Source of the DNA: Mangrovibacter phragmitis
Lineage (GTDB): Bacteria; Pseudomonadota; Gammaproteobacteria; Enterobacterales; Enterobacteriaceae
Length of the DNA stretch: 64,000 bases
Direction: 5' to 3'
Assembly: GCF_001655675.1 (NCBI RefSeq)
Contig: NZ_LYRP01000022.1
Span: 310,001-374,000 of the forward strand
Part shown: positions 49,290 through 60,564 of the stretch, piece by piece
Layout: the number at the start of each line of letters is the position of its first letter
Numbering within the stretch: the first letter of the stretch is position 1
Notes under the pieces: generated by a model
Told to the model about the DNA's origin: nothing
What the model saw: the letters and a program-made list of their open reading frames with translations, nothing else
The model's database searches: none
Translations under genes and position numbers: made by a program

Positions 49290-51141
49290 TCATAACCTGA
49301 TACAAGTCCTGATTTTTCTTGGGGCGGCGGCGTTTATCGTGCCTCTGGCTGTGCGCCTGGGGCTTGGCTCTGTGCTGGGTTATCTGATTGCCGGTTGCCT
49401 TATCGGCCCCTGGGGATTACGCCTGGTCACTGATGCACACACCATTATTGCTTTTGCAGAAATAGGGGTGGTGCTGATGCTGTTTGTGATTGGTCTGGAG
49501 TTGGATCCCCGCCGGCTGTGGACCTTACGAACCCCGGTGTTTGGTGGCGGGGCATTGCAAATGCTGGCTTGTGGGTTGTGCCTTGCGGCGTTTTGTTTCG
49601 TACTTGGATTAAGCTGGCAGGTGGCGGTACTGACTGGTCTGACACTGGCATTGTCCTCCACGGCAATTGCCATGCAGGCAATGAATGAACGTAATCTGGC
49701 GCTTTCCCCTATGGGGCGGAGTGCATTTGCTGTGCTGCTTTTTCAGGATATTGCCGCTATCCCACTGGTTGCCATGATTCCATTGCTGGCGAACAGTGGC
49801 GCATCCACCACACTGGGCGCATTTTTGATTTCAGCGGCTAAGGTGGTTGCCGCTCTTGCACTGGTTGTCGTGTTAGGGCGTTACGTTACACGGCCATTAC
49901 TACGTTTTGTAGCCCGATCAGGCTTGCGGGAAGTCTTCAGTGCCATGGCATTATTTCTGGTCTTTGGGTTTGGTGTGTTACTTGAAGAAGCCGGTCTTTC
50001 GATGGCAATGGGCGCATTTCTTGCCGGGGTTTTACTTGCCAGTTCGGAATACCGCCATGCGCTGGAAAGTGATATCGAGCCTTTTAAGGGGTTATTGCTG
50101 GGGCTATTTTTTATTGGCGTTGGGATGTCGGTAGATTTCGGTACTCTGGCACATTATCCCCTGCGCATCTTACTTTTGCTGGTGGGCTTTTTACTGATAA
50201 AGGCGCTGGTATTGTGGCTGGTTGCCCGTCCACTGCAGGTTCCTCGTCGGCAATGGCGCTGGTTCGCGGTGTTGCTGGGGCAGGGGAGTGAGTTTGCTTT
50301 TGTGGTATTTTCTGCCGCACAAAGTGCCCGGGTGCTTGATGAAAGTTGGGCGCGTTCATTAACACTCGCTGTCGCGTTATCTATGGCTGCAACACCTTTG
50401 TTGCTGGTCTTGCTGAACCGGCTGGAATGTGCTGAAACCGGTAGTGAGCAGGAAGCTGATGTAATTGATGATCAGCATCCCAGTGTCATTATTGCCGGGT
50501 TTGGGCGTTTTGGGCAAATCGCCGGACGTTTATTGCTGGCAAGTGGTGTGCCGGTAGTGGTTCTCGACCATGACCCCGACCATATTGAGATTTTGCGTAA
50601 GTTTGGCACACAGGTATTTTATGGTGATGCCACGCGGGAAGATTTATTACGCTCTGCGGGTGCTGAAAAAGCATCGGTACTGATTAATGCTATTGATGAC
50701 CCGGATGTCAGCCTGCAATTGACAGGAATGGTCCATGAACACTTTCCTGATTTGCATATTATTGCCAGAGCGCGTGACCTGGAGCATTACATTCACTTGC
50801 GTCAGAATGGTGTACAGGCCGAACGTGAAACATTTGAAAGTGCCATTCTGGTTGGCCGCCATGCGCTTGAAGCGCTGGGAGTCGGCCGTTATGAAGCCCG
50901 GGAACGAGCAGATCATTTCCGGCGTTTTAATAACCGAATGGTAGAAGAAATGGTATCAGCGAGTGATGACATGCAGGCAAGGGTCGCGGCACAGCGGCGA
51001 GCCAGTGCTATGTTGAGTGACAGTATTGAGCAAGATCGCAATCAACTGGATTTGATGCAGCGGCACGGCTGGCAGGGAACAGATCAGGGTAAGCATGGCA
51101 GCAACTTGCAGGGCACCCCGGATAAGCTCAGCGAGAAATAA
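49282..51141 (+). CDS. kefC: Glutathione-regulated K+ efflux antiporter KefC
   Basis: CPA2-family K+/H+ antiporter, kept closed by glutathione and opened by glutathione adducts, so that cytoplasmic acidification protects against electrophiles. It is 619 aa against 620 in E. coli. About 12 membrane segments (1-380), with the regulatory loop [12 protein letters not shown], then a TrkA-N/RCK domain with [14 protein letters not shown] (from about 400) and a polar C-terminal tail. The ATG 49282 (MDSHNLIQ) is fixed by conservation. Confidence 0.96.
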   Translation: MDSHNLIQVLIFLGAAAFIVPLAVRLGLGSVLGYLIAGCLIGPWGLRLVTDAHTIIAFAEIGVVLMLFVIGLELDPRRLWTLRTPVFGGGALQMLACGLCLAAFCFVLGLSWQVAVLTGLTLALSSTAIAMQAMNERNLALSPMGRSAFAVLLFQDIAAIPLVAMIPLLANSGASTTLGAFLISAAKVVAALALVVVLGRYVTRPLLRFVARSGLREVFSAMALFLVFGFGVLLEEAGLSMAMGAFLAGVLLASSEYRHALESDIEPFKGLLLGLFFIGVGMSVDFGTLAHYPLRILLLLVGFLLIKALVLWLVARPLQVPRRQWRWFAVLLGQGSEFAFVVFSAAQSARVLDESWARSLTLAVALSMAATPLLLVLLNRLECAETGSEQEADVIDDQHPSVIIAGFGRFGQIAGRLLLASGVPVVVLDHDPDHIEILRKFGTQVFYGDATREDLLRSAGAEKASVLINAIDDPDVSLQLTGMVHEHFPDLHIIARARDLEHYIHLRQNGVQAERETFESAILVGRHALEALGVGRYEARERADHFRRFNNRMVEEMVSASDDMQARVAAQRRASAMLSDSIEQDRNQLDLMQRHGWQGTDQGKHGSNLQGTPDKLSEK

Positions 51142-51153
51142 CAGGGTAACAGG

Positions 51154-51182
51154 CATTCCCCTTAGTGGCACAGAGGGGAATG
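51154..51182. other. Hairpin between convergent kefC and LysE-family gene
   Basis: A 9-bp perfect stem (cattcccct, 11-base loop, aggggaatg) in the 44-base gap. There is no T-run on either strand. Confidence 0.5.
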
Positions 51183-51185
51183 ATG

Positions 51186-51800
51186 TCAGCTTAGCGCAAC
51201 TTTTATACCCAGAACCAGCAGCATGCCGCCGAGCAGTTTATCAACCACTTTCTGAGCCTTCGCCAGCCCACTGCGCACTGGGGCGCTTTGGATTAGTAGC
51301 ACCAGTAGTGGCCACCAGATAACCGTCAATCCCACAATGATACCGGCATACCACAGTTTCTCACCCAACCCTGAGTGTACATTTAATACCTGGGTAAACA
51401 TGGCGAGAAAGAATAACGTCGCTTTGGGGTTGAGCAGGTTACACAGATACCCCTGAATAAATGCCTTACGCAGTGTGGTACTTTGCGGTGTTAACTGGTT
51501 CAAATCCATTTTGCTGCCGCCACGAGAAAACAGTGCCTGAAGGCCAACCCAGATAAGGTATGCAGCACCTGCGTATTTCAGTAAGCCAAACAGCCAGGGT
51601 GTTGTCGTGATGACTACGGCCAGACCGGCGACACAATAAGTCATATGTGTAACCACACCACAAATCACGCCGAGTGCGGTCATTAGTGCTGCTTTACGTG
51701 GGTAGCGGGCGGCATTTTTGATAACCAGGAAAAAGTCGGGGCCAGGAGAAAGCATACCAAGAGCGGCAATGGTTATCACAAACAGTGTGGTTTCAAGCAT
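51186..51800 (-). CDS. LysE/RhtB-family exporter
   Basis: Membrane protein of 204 aa with about six hydrophobic segments. The N-terminal LGMLSPGPDFFLVIKNAARYPRKAALMTALGVICG is the diagnostic LysE/RhtB motif, followed by YLIWVGLQAL and GYLCNLLNPKATLFF. The family exports amino acids such as homoserine, threonine or lysine; which one is unknown here. Start ATG 51800 follows aggat on the minus strand. It is divergent from folA and has no counterpart at this site in K-12. Confidence 0.88.
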   Translation of the reverse strand: MLETTLFVITIAALGMLSPGPDFFLVIKNAARYPRKAALMTALGVICGVVTHMTYCVAGLAVVITTTPWLFGLLKYAGAAYLIWVGLQALFSRGGSKMDLNQLTPQSTTLRKAFIQGYLCNLLNPKATLFFLAMFTQVLNVHSGLGEKLWYAGIIVGLTVIWWPLLVLLIQSAPVRSGLAKAQKVVDKLLGGMLLVLGIKVALS

Positions 51801-51993
51801 GGAAGTATCCTGGTAAAAAATAGCGGCTGCACTATATCTTCCTCTGAACAAAAAGGGTAGCCCTCTTGTGGCTTTCTGCCACCAGTATGCAGTCCCGGCA
51901 ACACTTCAGAGCGGATTGTGGGATACCGCTCAGGGGGAAAATATTTCTGCTTTTTTGCACGGGTCTCCTGGTGACGAAATACCCGGCTTTCCG

Positions 51994-51999
51994 TATAGT
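51994..51999 (+). promoter_or_regulatory. folA promoter -10
   Basis: TATAGT followed by ggcgacaatttt matches the conserved E. coli folA upstream sequence as I remember it. A -35 candidate gtgacg lies 17 bases before. The leader would be about 25 bases. Confidence 0.55.
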
Positions 52000-52031
52000 G
52001 GCGACAATTTTGAATATTCAGGATGCACTGC

Positions 52032-52511
52032 ATGATTAGTTTGATTGCTGCGCTGGCTGTGGACCGCGTTATTGGGATGGAAAATGCCATGCCGTGGAAC
52101 TTGCCCGCTGATCTGGCGTGGTTTAAACGCAATACATTGAATAAACCAGTTATTATGGGGCGGTTAACCTGGGAGTCTATTGGCAGACCATTGCCCGGGC
52201 GCAAGAACATTGTTCTCAGCCGTACTCCGGGTAATGATGACCGTGTACTTTGGGTAAGTTCAGTAGAAGAAGCGCTTGCGCTGTGTGCTGAAGATCCTGA
52301 AGTGATGGTGATTGGTGGCGGGCATGTTTACCAGCAGTTTCTGCCAATGGCTCATCGCCTGTATCTGACTCATATTGATGCTGAAGTGGAGGGCGATACG
52401 CACTTCCCTGAATATGAAACGGATGAATGGCAGTCGGTATTCAGTGAGTTTCACGATGCTGACGACAAGAACAGCCACAGTTACTGTTTTGAGATACTGG
52501 AGCGGAATTAA
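52032..52511 (+). CDS. folA: Dihydrofolate reductase FolA
   Basis: NADPH-dependent reduction of dihydrofolate to tetrahydrofolate; the trimethoprim target. From ATG 52032 it is 159 aa, the E. coli length. The active site is conserved: the Met20-loop sequence [17 protein letters not shown] with D27, L28 and W30. Residue 45 is Leu ([10 protein letters not shown]) where E. coli has His 45 contacting the NADPH phosphates, and residue 98 is His where E. coli has Arg. Trimethoprim-contact residues seen are wild type. An in-frame start 3 codons earlier is not favoured. Confidence 0.96.
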   Translation: MISLIAALAVDRVIGMENAMPWNLPADLAWFKRNTLNKPVIMGRLTWESIGRPLPGRKNIVLSRTPGNDDRVLWVSSVEEALALCAEDPEVMVIGGGHVYQQFLPMAHRLYLTHIDAEVEGDTHFPEYETDEWQSVFSEFHDADDKNSHSYCFEILERN

Positions 52512-52546
52512 CACCATTCACCGAGTGGTTGTTATGGCAAATTAAC

Positions 52547-52578
52547 CAACGCCTGTCGTTTTGCTCAAACAGGCGTTG
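52547..52578. terminator. Hairpin between convergent folA and apaH
   Basis: A 10-bp stem (caacgcctgt, 12-base loop, acaggcgttg). There is no clear T-run, so it is a weak or factor-assisted terminator candidate for both genes. Confidence 0.55.
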
Positions 52579-52592
52579 CTATGATTTCTCGT

Positions 52593-53426
52593 CTATTTCT
52601 CGTCGGAAATTTCCGGGCGTAGTGAGGCCTGATGGAACCAGGTTTTATCTTCCCAGCGCAGGCAGGTTAATGCCCCACCCCAGCAACAGCCAGTATCCAG
52701 CGCATACACGCCTTCTGGTGTACCTTGCCCTTCCAGTGATGCCCAGTGGCCGAAAGCGATACTGTATTCTTCCCGTACCGGCCCGGGTAATAAAAACCAG
52801 GGCTTTAGCAGGGAAGGCGCATTGCCGGGCGCATCTTTGCAGTACATATCCAGTTGCCCATTGGCAAAACAATAACGCATTCTGGTCAGTGCATTGGTTG
52901 AAAAGCGCAGTCGCGCCAACCCAGTAAGCTGTGGCGACCAGTTATTAGGCATATCACCATACATGGCATCAAGGAACAAAGGGTAGCTGTCACTGGACAA
53001 CACTGCAGATACCTCGCCGGCACAGGCGATTGCGGTAGCTAAATCCCATTGAGGAGTAATGCCTGCATGTGCCATAACCAGTTGTTTGGTTTCATCCACC
53101 TGAAGCAATGGCTGGCGGCGAAGCCAGTTAATCAGGGCATCTGCATCAGGCGCTTCCAGTAGCGGAGTGACCAGGTCTTTGGGCTTATTGCGGCTGATAC
53201 CGGCGTAGACTGCCAATAAATGCAAGTCGTGATTACCGAGCACAATGCGCACACTGTCGCCCAGATTACGGACGTAGCGCAAAACCTCTAAAGACTTCGG
53301 ACCACGGGCAACCAGATCCCCCGTCAACCACAACGTATCGGCTTCTGGCCTGAAGTTCACCTGGTTGAGTAAGGCTATCAGCTCATCATAACAGCCGTGA
53401 ACATCACCAATTATGTATGTGGACAT
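52593..53426 (-). CDS. apaH: Diadenosine tetraphosphatase ApaH
   Basis: Symmetrical Ap4A hydrolase of the calcineurin-like metallophosphatase family; it also removes Np4N caps from RNA. It is 277 aa against 280 in E. coli. Metal-binding motifs are [18 protein letters not shown] and GNHDLH in order. It ends the leftward lptD-surA-pdxA-rsmA-apaG-apaH series. Confidence 0.96.
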   Translation of the reverse strand: MSTYIIGDVHGCYDELIALLNQVNFRPEADTLWLTGDLVARGPKSLEVLRYVRNLGDSVRIVLGNHDLHLLAVYAGISRNKPKDLVTPLLEAPDADALINWLRRQPLLQVDETKQLVMAHAGITPQWDLATAIACAGEVSAVLSSDSYPLFLDAMYGDMPNNWSPQLTGLARLRFSTNALTRMRYCFANGQLDMYCKDAPGNAPSLLKPWFLLPGPVREEYSIAFGHWASLEGQGTPEGVYALDTGCCWGGALTCLRWEDKTWFHQASLRPEISDEK

Positions 53427-53432
53427 AGGCGC

Positions 53433-53810
53433 TTAATGTATCAGAGTTGGAACGGCCAGGCGGAAAACAGGAATAGCAAGGCGGAAAGCATTACCATTGG
53501 CATCAATCATTTCATAATGTCCTTCCATCGTGCCTAAAGGGGTTTCGATAACAGCACCGCTGGTGTACTGGTATTCACTGCCTGGGTCAATATGCGGTTG
53601 TTCACCAACAACACCTTCGCCCTGCACTTCGGTTTCGCGCCCATGACCGTTAGTGATTAACCAATAACGGCCAAGCAATTGCACAGGCTCTCGCCCCAAA
53701 TTGCGGATGGTAACGGTATATGCAAAAACAAAGCGCTCATCTTCCGGGGATGATTGCGATTCGACATAAACACTCTGTACCTGCACACAAACACGGGGCG
53801 ATGCTGTCAT
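53433..53810 (-). CDS. apaG: ApaG protein
   Basis: Small protein with a fibronectin-III/beta-sandwich fold (DUF525/ApaG domain), 125 aa as in E. coli. Its biochemical role is not established. Typical parts are [22 protein letters not shown] and [21 protein letters not shown]. It lies 6 bases from apaH and 3 bases after rsmA, in the operon. Confidence 0.94.
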   Translation of the reverse strand: MTASPRVCVQVQSVYVESQSSPEDERFVFAYTVTIRNLGREPVQLLGRYWLITNGHGRETEVQGEGVVGEQPHIDPGSEYQYTSGAVIETPLGTMEGHYEMIDANGNAFRLAIPVFRLAVPTLIH

Positions 53811-53813
53811 AGC

Positions 53814-54635
53814 TTAACTCTCCTGCGATGGGGGATTTTCAGCTAAAAAATTAGCCATCTGGCAATATTGGGCAACGGAGACATTTTCAGCCCGCAGCGC
53901 GGAATCCACACCCAGTTCAGCCAATGTCTCTGGCGAGAACAAATTGCCTAAGCTGTTGCGCAATGTTTTCCTTCTTTGGTTGAAGGCTGCGGTAGTAATC
54001 CGGTTCAGGATATTCAGTGCCTTGACTGGATGGGGCAATGTTGCATGCGGAACCAGCCTGACCACGGCGGAATCCACCTTAGGTGGTGGTGTGAATGCGC
54101 CTGGTGGTACTTCGAGCACCGGAATAACCTTGCAGTAATATTGCGCCATTACACTTAACCGACCATACGCTTTCGTGCCAGGGCCTGCAACCAGGCGGTT
54201 GACTACTTCTTTTTGCAGCATAAAGTGCATGTCAGCAATGGCATCAGTATAGCTAAACAGGTGGAACATAAGCGGCGTAGAAATGTTATATGGCAGGTTG
54301 CCGAATACACGTAACGCCTGTCCTTGTTTTTTAGCCAGTTCAGCAAAGTCCATCGTCATAGCGTCTTGCTGGTAAATGGTTAGTTTTGGCGCAAGGAAAG
54401 GGTGTGTTTGCAGACGGGCAGCAAGATCCCTGTCCAGCTCAACAACAGTCAGTGCATCCAGCCGTTCACCAACGGGCTCTGTCAGAGCGCCCAAACCAGG
54501 GCCGATTTCGACCAGTGCCTGGCCTTTTTGTGGATTGATGGCAGAAACAATACTTTCAATAATAAATTGATCATTGAGGAAGTTTTGCCCAAAACGTTTA
54601 CGGGCTAAATGCCCCTGATGGACGCGATTATTCAT
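53814..54635 (-). CDS. rsmA: 16S rRNA dimethyladenosine transferase RsmA (KsgA)
   Basis: Dimethylates A1518 and A1519 of 16S rRNA late in 30S assembly. It is 273 aa, as in E. coli. The AdoMet-binding motif is [13 protein letters not shown] and the catalytic motif IV is NLPYNIST. The first codons overlap the pdxA stop by four bases, so translation is coupled. Confidence 0.97.
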   Translation of the reverse strand: MNNRVHQGHLARKRFGQNFLNDQFIIESIVSAINPQKGQALVEIGPGLGALTEPVGERLDALTVVELDRDLAARLQTHPFLAPKLTIYQQDAMTMDFAELAKKQGQALRVFGNLPYNISTPLMFHLFSYTDAIADMHFMLQKEVVNRLVAGPGTKAYGRLSVMAQYYCKVIPVLEVPPGAFTPPPKVDSAVVRLVPHATLPHPVKALNILNRITTAAFNQRRKTLRNSLGNLFSPETLAELGVDSALRAENVSVAQYCQMANFLAENPPSQES

Positions 54636-55618
54636 TGACTCTTTGTAATCATGGTAATGGCGAGATTAAGCGCCGTGATAAAACTGCCGACATCTGCTTT
54701 CCCGGTACCGGCCAGGTCCAGCGCGGTGCCGTGATCAACAGATGTGCGAATAAAAGGTAAGCCCAGGGTGATATTCACCGCACGGCCAAATCCCTGATAT
54801 TTTAGCACGGGCAGACCCTGATCGTGATACATAGCCAGGACAGCATCTGCATTATCGAGGTACTTAGGCTGAAAAAGTGTGTCTGCGGGGAGTGGGCCTT
54901 CCAGTTTCATGCCTTGTGCACGCAGGCCATCAAGCACAGGTGCAATGGTTTCTATTTCTTCAGTGCCCATATGCCCACCTTCACCAGCGTGAGGATTGAG
55001 CCCACACACCAGAATACGTGGCTGAGCGATACCGAATTTGGTACGCAGGTCATGGTGCAAAATAGCAATAACCTGGTGGAGTGAGTCAGCCGTAATGGCA
55101 TCGCTGACGGCTTTGAGCGGCAAGTGGGTGGTCGCCAGTGCGACACGTAATGATTCTGTCGCCAGCATCATGACCACTTTTTCACAGCCTGCCTGCATCT
55201 GGAAGAATTCTGTATGACCAGTGAAAGGAATGCCCGCGTCATTGATAACGCCTTTATGCACCGGGCCGGTTACCAGTGCTGAAAACTCACCCTCAATGCA
55301 CCCTTGCGCCGCCCGGGCGAGTGTTTCAGTGACATAAGGGCCATTGTCTTTAGCAAGGTGTCCGGGAAGAGACGGTGTATGCAAGGAAACAGGCAAACAA
55401 GTCAGTGAACCAGCTTGTTGGGGCAGTGGCGCTTCATTAGCCTGATAATTGCGTAGTACCAGCGGCAGGTTCAGTGCCCGAGCCCGGGACAATAACAGTT
55501 CAGGGTCTGCGCAAACAACCAGTTCAACTGGCCAGGCCCGTTGCGCCAGTTCGGCAACTAAATCAGGGCCAATCCCGGCAGGCTCGCCGGGAGTGATCAC
55601 TACTCGTGCTATTTTCAC
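54632..55618 (-). CDS. pdxA: 4-hydroxythreonine-4-phosphate dehydrogenase PdxA
   Basis: NAD-dependent enzyme of pyridoxal 5'-phosphate synthesis. It is 328 aa against 329 in E. coli. The metal-binding His residues lie in [21 protein letters not shown] and AMYHDQGLP. It follows surA by 13 bases. Confidence 0.96.
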   Translation of the reverse strand: MKIARVVITPGEPAGIGPDLVAELAQRAWPVELVVCADPELLLSRARALNLPLVLRNYQANEAPLPQQAGSLTCLPVSLHTPSLPGHLAKDNGPYVTETLARAAQGCIEGEFSALVTGPVHKGVINDAGIPFTGHTEFFQMQAGCEKVVMMLATESLRVALATTHLPLKAVSDAITADSLHQVIAILHHDLRTKFGIAQPRILVCGLNPHAGEGGHMGTEEIETIAPVLDGLRAQGMKLEGPLPADTLFQPKYLDNADAVLAMYHDQGLPVLKYQGFGRAVNITLGLPFIRTSVDHGTALDLAGTGKADVGSFITALNLAITMITKSQ

Positions 55619-55631
55619 TTAAATATCCAGA

Positions 55632-56924
55632 TTAATTATCCAGGATTTTCACATACGCGCTGGCGCGTTGTTCCTGCATCCAGGTTGCCGCTTCTTCTGA
55701 GAACTTACGGTTGAACAGCATACGATAGGCCCTGTCTTTTTGTGCTTCATCAGTTTTATCCACACGACGGGTATCCAGAAGTTCAATCAGGTGCCAGCCA
55801 AAAGAAGAGTGGACTGGCTGGCTAATTTGCCCTTTTTGCAGGTGCATCAAAGCATCGCGGAAAGCCGGGTCGTAAGCGTCAGGAGAGGACCAGCCCAGGT
55901 CGCCACCCTGGTTTGCTGAACCAGGATCATCAGAGTTCGCCCGTGCAGCCGCGGCAAAGGTTGTTTTCCCGCTACGGATATCTGCAGCAATTTGTTCCAG
56001 TTTTGCACGCGCCTGCGCATCGCTCATGATAGGCGAAGTTTTAATCAAAATATGGCGCGCATGGACTTCCGTGACAGAAATATTCTGGGACTGCCCACGG
56101 ATATCGTTCACTTTCAGGATGTGGAAACCCACACCGGAACGAATCGGGCCAATAATATCGCCTTTCTTCGCGGTGCTGAGTGCCTGAGCAAAAATCGAGG
56201 GGAGTTCCTGAATACGCCCCCAGCCCATTTGCCCACCTTTCAGTGCCTGCTGATCGGCGGAATAGGTAATTGCCAGTTTGGCAAAGTCGGCGCCGTTACG
56301 CGCCTGACTGATAATATCTTCAGCCTGGCTTTGTGCCTGGCTGACTTGCTCGGCGGTTGGGTTTTCAGATAATGGGATCAGGATCTGGCTCAGATTAAGT
56401 TCAGTGCTGGCATCATTCTGGTTGCCTATTTGTTTTGCCAGTGCATCCACTTCCTGAGGCAGGATAGTGATACGACGGCGTACTTCGTTATTACGCACTT
56501 CAGAAATAAGCATTTCTTTACGGATCTGCGCACGGTATGTGTTGTAGTTCATGCCGTCATAGGCCAGACGGCTACGCAGTTGGTCCATCGTCATATGGTT
56601 TTGCTGGGCAATATTAGCAATGGCCTGATCCAATTGCTCATCGCTGATTTTAATGCCCATTTTCTGGCCCATCTGCAGCACTATCTGATCCATGATGAGT
56701 CTTTCGAGGATCTGGTGGCGAAGGGTGTTGTCGTCAGGAAGTTGTTGCCCGGCTTCACCTGCGTTCATTTTTACGGACTTCATCAGCCCGTCAACATCAC
56801 TTTCCAGTACTACGCCGTTATTGACAACAGCCACCACTTTATCAACAACTTGTGGAGCTGCAAAACCGGTATTCACCAACAGGGCCAGCGCGATACCAGG
56901 AAGCAGCGTTCTCCAGTTCATCAT
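55632..56924 (-). CDS. surA: Periplasmic chaperone and PPIase SurA
   Basis: Carries outer membrane proteins such as LptD across the periplasm. It is 430 aa against 428 in E. coli. A signal peptide ([16 protein letters not shown], cut before APQVVD) is followed by an N-terminal chaperone region, two parvulin domains ([13 protein letters not shown]... and [14 protein letters not shown]...) and a C-terminal helix. Start ATG 56924 (MMNWRTLL) aligns with the E. coli start; ATG 56921 is an alternative, and the frame is open ten codons further up without conservation. Confidence 0.95.
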   Translation of the reverse strand: MMNWRTLLPGIALALLVNTGFAAPQVVDKVVAVVNNGVVLESDVDGLMKSVKMNAGEAGQQLPDDNTLRHQILERLIMDQIVLQMGQKMGIKISDEQLDQAIANIAQQNHMTMDQLRSRLAYDGMNYNTYRAQIRKEMLISEVRNNEVRRRITILPQEVDALAKQIGNQNDASTELNLSQILIPLSENPTAEQVSQAQSQAEDIISQARNGADFAKLAITYSADQQALKGGQMGWGRIQELPSIFAQALSTAKKGDIIGPIRSGVGFHILKVNDIRGQSQNISVTEVHARHILIKTSPIMSDAQARAKLEQIAADIRSGKTTFAAAARANSDDPGSANQGGDLGWSSPDAYDPAFRDALMHLQKGQISQPVHSSFGWHLIELLDTRRVDKTDEAQKDRAYRMLFNRKFSEEAATWMQEQRASAYVKILDN

Positions 56925-56979
56925 AGGTTTTCCATTTCTGATTAACCGCAATGCGGATTATGTTTCAAATCAATCAAGA

Positions 56980-59340
56980 CTACAGTGAGCTTTGATACGG
57001 CAGAATGTTGGAGCGCAACATTTGATGCGTGCCAAGGCCATAGTTAGAACTCAGCCCACGCAATTCAATGTTGAAACCAATCACGTTGTCATACTTACTT
57101 TGGTTGTTCTGCCAACCATTAATTTTCCTTTCATAGCCAACGCGAATTGCGTAGCAGCAGGAGTTATATTGCAAAGCCAGCATTTGGTCAGCTGGTTGGT
57201 TTGCTTTGGTATCGTAGTAGTACGCACCGACAACAGACCAGCGATCAACGATTGGCCAACTTGCAGCCATTCCCACCTGAGAAATCCCGTTTTCATACTG
57301 CTCGCTGGTTGAGTAAGCTGGCAGTGTTGCCTGAATATATTCCGGGCTGGCGTAGCGGTAAGTAAACTGTACCATCCGGTCAGCATCCTGGCGGTATTCC
57401 AGTGAACTGCTCCCGGTCGCTACGTTTTCCATACGGGTATCATACTCTACGCCCCCCCGTAATCCCCAACGATTTGAAATACGCCAGTAGGAGTCACCGG
57501 CCCAGACAACCGCCCCAGTCTGGTGGTCATTATTTTCCCAGTTGATGTTGTCATCGCCAGTACGGGAACGGGTGAAATAGTAGATTTGACCAACAGAAGC
57601 GTTAAAACGTTCCACTGAATTTTCATCATAAATACGGGTTGTGACACCAGTCGACACCTGGTTTGCTGACGCGATGCGGTCCAGACCACCATAAGTCCGG
57701 TCGCGGAACAGACCCGTATAGTCAGATTGCAGGAAAGCGGAATCGTAGTTGTAGATATGGCTTTGATCGCGATAAGGAACGTACAGATACTGTGCGCGTG
57801 GTTCCAGTGTCTGGGTATACCCCTGGCTCCAGTCCATATCCCGCTCGAAAACCATTTTCCCGTCAACCTTAAACTGCGGCATTACCCGGTTAACATTGTC
57901 TTTGAGTGCCAGAGATGTCGCACTGTTATTAGCATAAGTGCGGTATTCATCAAGATTGGTCTGCTGGTAGTGAGTCGCCAGTAGTTTCGCTTCGGTATTA
58001 AGACTTCCCCAGTTATTGGACAACGGCAGGTTGATAGTCGGTTCAATATGCAGGCGTGTCGCTTCCGGGTAGTTGCTGTTCACGTTGGTGAACTTCACCG
58101 CCTGGGCATACAGATGGGTATCGAACGGCCCAACGTCATTTTGGTAGAAGTTAAGGTCTAACTGTGGCTCCGCACGGTAAGAGTTACTACTGGCTGTGTC
58201 GAAGACCTGGAACTGTTTTGTTGATAATGTGGCATCAAAGTTCTGTACTGCGTAACCCACGCTGAATTTTTGCGTGGCGTAACCATCCGTACTGGAACCA
58301 TATTTTGAATCAAAGTTGTTAAAGTAATGCGGGTCGCTCACTTTGGTGTAATCGACGTTAAAGCGCCACACCTGGTCCAGCACACCGGAGTGTTTCCAGT
58401 AGAATAACCAGCGGTGCTTGTTATTTTCACTGGGGTATTCATTCTGGTAAACGCTATCGGATGGCAGGTAGTCAAATTCGACCAGCCCAGCCCCGGCTTG
58501 TGTTAAATAACGAAATTCATTCTGCCACTGGATATTGCCACGCTTATCCATGTAATGCGGCGTGATGGTGGCATCAAAGTTAGGGGCAATATTCCAGTAA
58601 TAGGGGAGTGAAAACTCAAACCCGTTGGTGGAGCTATATTTCGCATTTGGGATAAGGAAACCCGAACGGCGTTTATCGCCAATAGGCAGTTGCAGATACG
58701 GGCTGTAAAATACCGGCACCGGGCCCAGTTTAAAGCGGGCGTTCCAAATTTCAGCAACCTGTTCCTGGCGGTCCTGGATGACTTCACTGCCTTGAATGCT
58801 CCAGGTATTGGAGCCTGGCAGACAAGAGGTGAAGGTGCCATTTTCCAGAATGGTATAGCGATTATTGTCACGCTGTTTCATCAGGTCGGCTGTACCACGG
58901 CCCTGCCGCCCGACCATTTGATAATCGCCATCCCAGACATTTGTGTCTTTAGTGTTGAGGTTAGACCACGCTTTCGGACCTTTCAGGATGATCTGATTGT
59001 CATCATAGTGCACATTACCCAGTGCATCGACAGTCCTGACCGGTGTAGTTTGACCTTCTACCTGTTTTTGATGAAGTTGTACTTCGTCAGATTGCAGGCG
59101 GCTGTTACCCTGTGCAATGTCAACATTTCCGGTGAAAGTCGCGTTGTCAGGATAATTACCTTTTGCATGATCGGCATTGATTGTTACGGGCAGATCATTA
59201 GTATCGCCCTGAACCAACGGGCGATTATAACTGGGCACACCCAGCATGCACTGTGATGCGAGATCGGCGGTAAATCCTTGTTGGCTGTACAAAGCCGAAC
59301 CGATAAGGGTTGCCAGCAAGGTGGGAATACGTTTTTTCAT
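56980..59340 (-). CDS. lptD: LPS-assembly protein LptD
   Basis: Outer membrane beta-barrel that inserts LPS into the outer leaflet with LptE. It is 786 aa against 784 in E. coli. A signal peptide (to about A24) is followed by a periplasmic OstA/LptA-like domain and a barrel from about residue 230. The four Cys of its two essential disulfides are present: C31 (SQCMLG), one in FTSCLPGS and the adjacent pair in [11 protein letters not shown]. Start ATG 59340 ([10 protein letters not shown]); an in-frame ATG 8 codons upstream is not conserved. surA follows 55 bases downstream. Confidence 0.96.
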   Translation of the reverse strand: MKKRIPTLLATLIGSALYSQQGFTADLASQCMLGVPSYNRPLVQGDTNDLPVTINADHAKGNYPDNATFTGNVDIAQGNSRLQSDEVQLHQKQVEGQTTPVRTVDALGNVHYDDNQIILKGPKAWSNLNTKDTNVWDGDYQMVGRQGRGTADLMKQRDNNRYTILENGTFTSCLPGSNTWSIQGSEVIQDRQEQVAEIWNARFKLGPVPVFYSPYLQLPIGDKRRSGFLIPNAKYSSTNGFEFSLPYYWNIAPNFDATITPHYMDKRGNIQWQNEFRYLTQAGAGLVEFDYLPSDSVYQNEYPSENNKHRWLFYWKHSGVLDQVWRFNVDYTKVSDPHYFNNFDSKYGSSTDGYATQKFSVGYAVQNFDATLSTKQFQVFDTASSNSYRAEPQLDLNFYQNDVGPFDTHLYAQAVKFTNVNSNYPEATRLHIEPTINLPLSNNWGSLNTEAKLLATHYQQTNLDEYRTYANNSATSLALKDNVNRVMPQFKVDGKMVFERDMDWSQGYTQTLEPRAQYLYVPYRDQSHIYNYDSAFLQSDYTGLFRDRTYGGLDRIASANQVSTGVTTRIYDENSVERFNASVGQIYYFTRSRTGDDNINWENNDHQTGAVVWAGDSYWRISNRWGLRGGVEYDTRMENVATGSSSLEYRQDADRMVQFTYRYASPEYIQATLPAYSTSEQYENGISQVGMAASWPIVDRWSVVGAYYYDTKANQPADQMLALQYNSCCYAIRVGYERKINGWQNNQSKYDNVIGFNIELRGLSSNYGLGTHQMLRSNILPYQSSL

Positions 59341-59523
59341 ACGTGTTTTTCGTTGTTCTGTCATCAGGGACTAAGCGTAGGCAAACGGAGAGAGACTAAC
59401 GTAGTCGTTATCATAGTGCCAGTGTTAATCCAGCCTGTTTACACGCCTGTTATTAGGCTCAGTTATGAATGACAGGTATGATAAATGAATTTCGGTCTGA
59501 CAGCATGACCATTTGGGGAGTAT

Positions 59524-60342
59524 ATGCAGTATTGGGGAAAAGTGATTGGCATTGCGCTGGGAATTATCTTCGGCGGCGGGTTTTGGGGCGCAATTGGCGG
59601 TTTGCTGATTGGTCACTTATTTGACCGCATGCGCATGCGCTCTGCCTGGTTTACCAGTCAACAACAGCGGCAGTCGATGTTCTTCAACACCACGTTTGAG
59701 GTGATGGGGCATTTGACCAAGGCCAAAGGACGTGTAACGGAAGCAGATATCCATGTTGCGTCACAATTAATGGAGCGGATGCAATTGCATGGTGACTCGC
59801 GGGTGGCTGCTCAGCATGCATTTCGCGTCGGTAAAGGTGCCTCTTACCCGCTGCGTGATAAAATGACACAACTGCGCAGCGTATGTTTTGGTCGTTTTGA
59901 CCTGATTCGGATGTTTCTGGAAATTCAGATTCAGGCTGCTTTTGCCGATGGCTCGTTGCACCCGAAAGAGCGCGATGTTCTGTATGTAATTGCTGAAGAA
60001 CTGGGGATCTCCCGGCTACAGTTTGACCAGTTTTTGCGCATGATGCAGGGCGGGGCACAATTTGGTGGCGGGTATCAGCACTCTTCTTCCGGGCAGCAGG
60101 GCGGCTACCAGCAAACGCAACGTGGGCCGACTTTGCAGGATGCATGCAATGTCCTCGGGGTGAAATCATCTGATGATGCGACAACAATCAAGCGGGCGTA
60201 CCGTAAGTTGATGAGTGAACACCATCCGGACAAGCTGGTGGCGAAAGGGCTGCCGAAGCAGATGATGCAAATGGCTAAACAGAAAGCCCAGGAAATTCAG
60301 CAGGCTTATGATTTGATCAAAAAAGAAAAAGGATTTCGCTAA
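59524..60342 (+). CDS. djlA: Membrane-anchored J-domain protein DjlA
   Basis: Type III Hsp40 that stimulates DnaK at the inner membrane and influences colanic acid (Rcs) signalling. It is 272 aa against 271 in E. coli. One N-terminal Gly-rich membrane segment ([22 protein letters not shown], about 10-30), a TerB-like central domain (about 50-150), a Gln/Gly linker ([17 protein letters not shown]) and a C-terminal J domain with HPD ([10 protein letters not shown]). It is divergent from lptD. Confidence 0.95.
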   Translation: MQYWGKVIGIALGIIFGGGFWGAIGGLLIGHLFDRMRMRSAWFTSQQQRQSMFFNTTFEVMGHLTKAKGRVTEADIHVASQLMERMQLHGDSRVAAQHAFRVGKGASYPLRDKMTQLRSVCFGRFDLIRMFLEIQIQAAFADGSLHPKERDVLYVIAEELGISRLQFDQFLRMMQGGAQFGGGYQHSSSGQQGGYQQTQRGPTLQDACNVLGVKSSDDATTIKRAYRKLMSEHHPDKLVAKGLPKQMMQMAKQKAQEIQQAYDLIKKEKGFR

Positions 60343-60375
60343 CCTGGCGATTTCCCAGCTATTACAGAAGTGAAA

Positions 60376-60560
60376 CAGCCCGGTAGTTTACCGGGCTCAG
60401 ATTGATGAAAAAGAAGGAAAAAGCGTGGTTTTTCCTTCTTTTTAGTTAGCGGGCGAAAATCAATGAATTGATTTTCCTGGTTTTTTATCGGGTGACACCC
60501 TCTGGTTCTGTGCGGACATGAGGTTTGTCATCAGACTCAGCCCGGTGGTTAACCGGGCTG
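60376..60560. repeat. Cluster of four stem-loops between djlA and rluA
   Basis: A: agcccggta/taccgggct (60377-60397). B: a 15-bp perfect A+T-rich stem, arms 60408-60422 and 60429-60443, loop gcgtgg. C: gaaaatcaat/attgattttc (60455-60476). D: cagcccgg/ccgggctg (60538-60560). A and D share agcccggt and accgggct, so they look like related elements bounding the region. B has a T-run built into each arm and may be the actual bidirectional terminator for the convergent genes. Confidence 0.65.
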
Positions 60561-60564
60561 TGGG

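Noticed and set aside
58690-59256. 188-codon open frame antisense to lptD
   Set aside because: It is a shadow of the lptD periplasmic domain, without start signal or homology.
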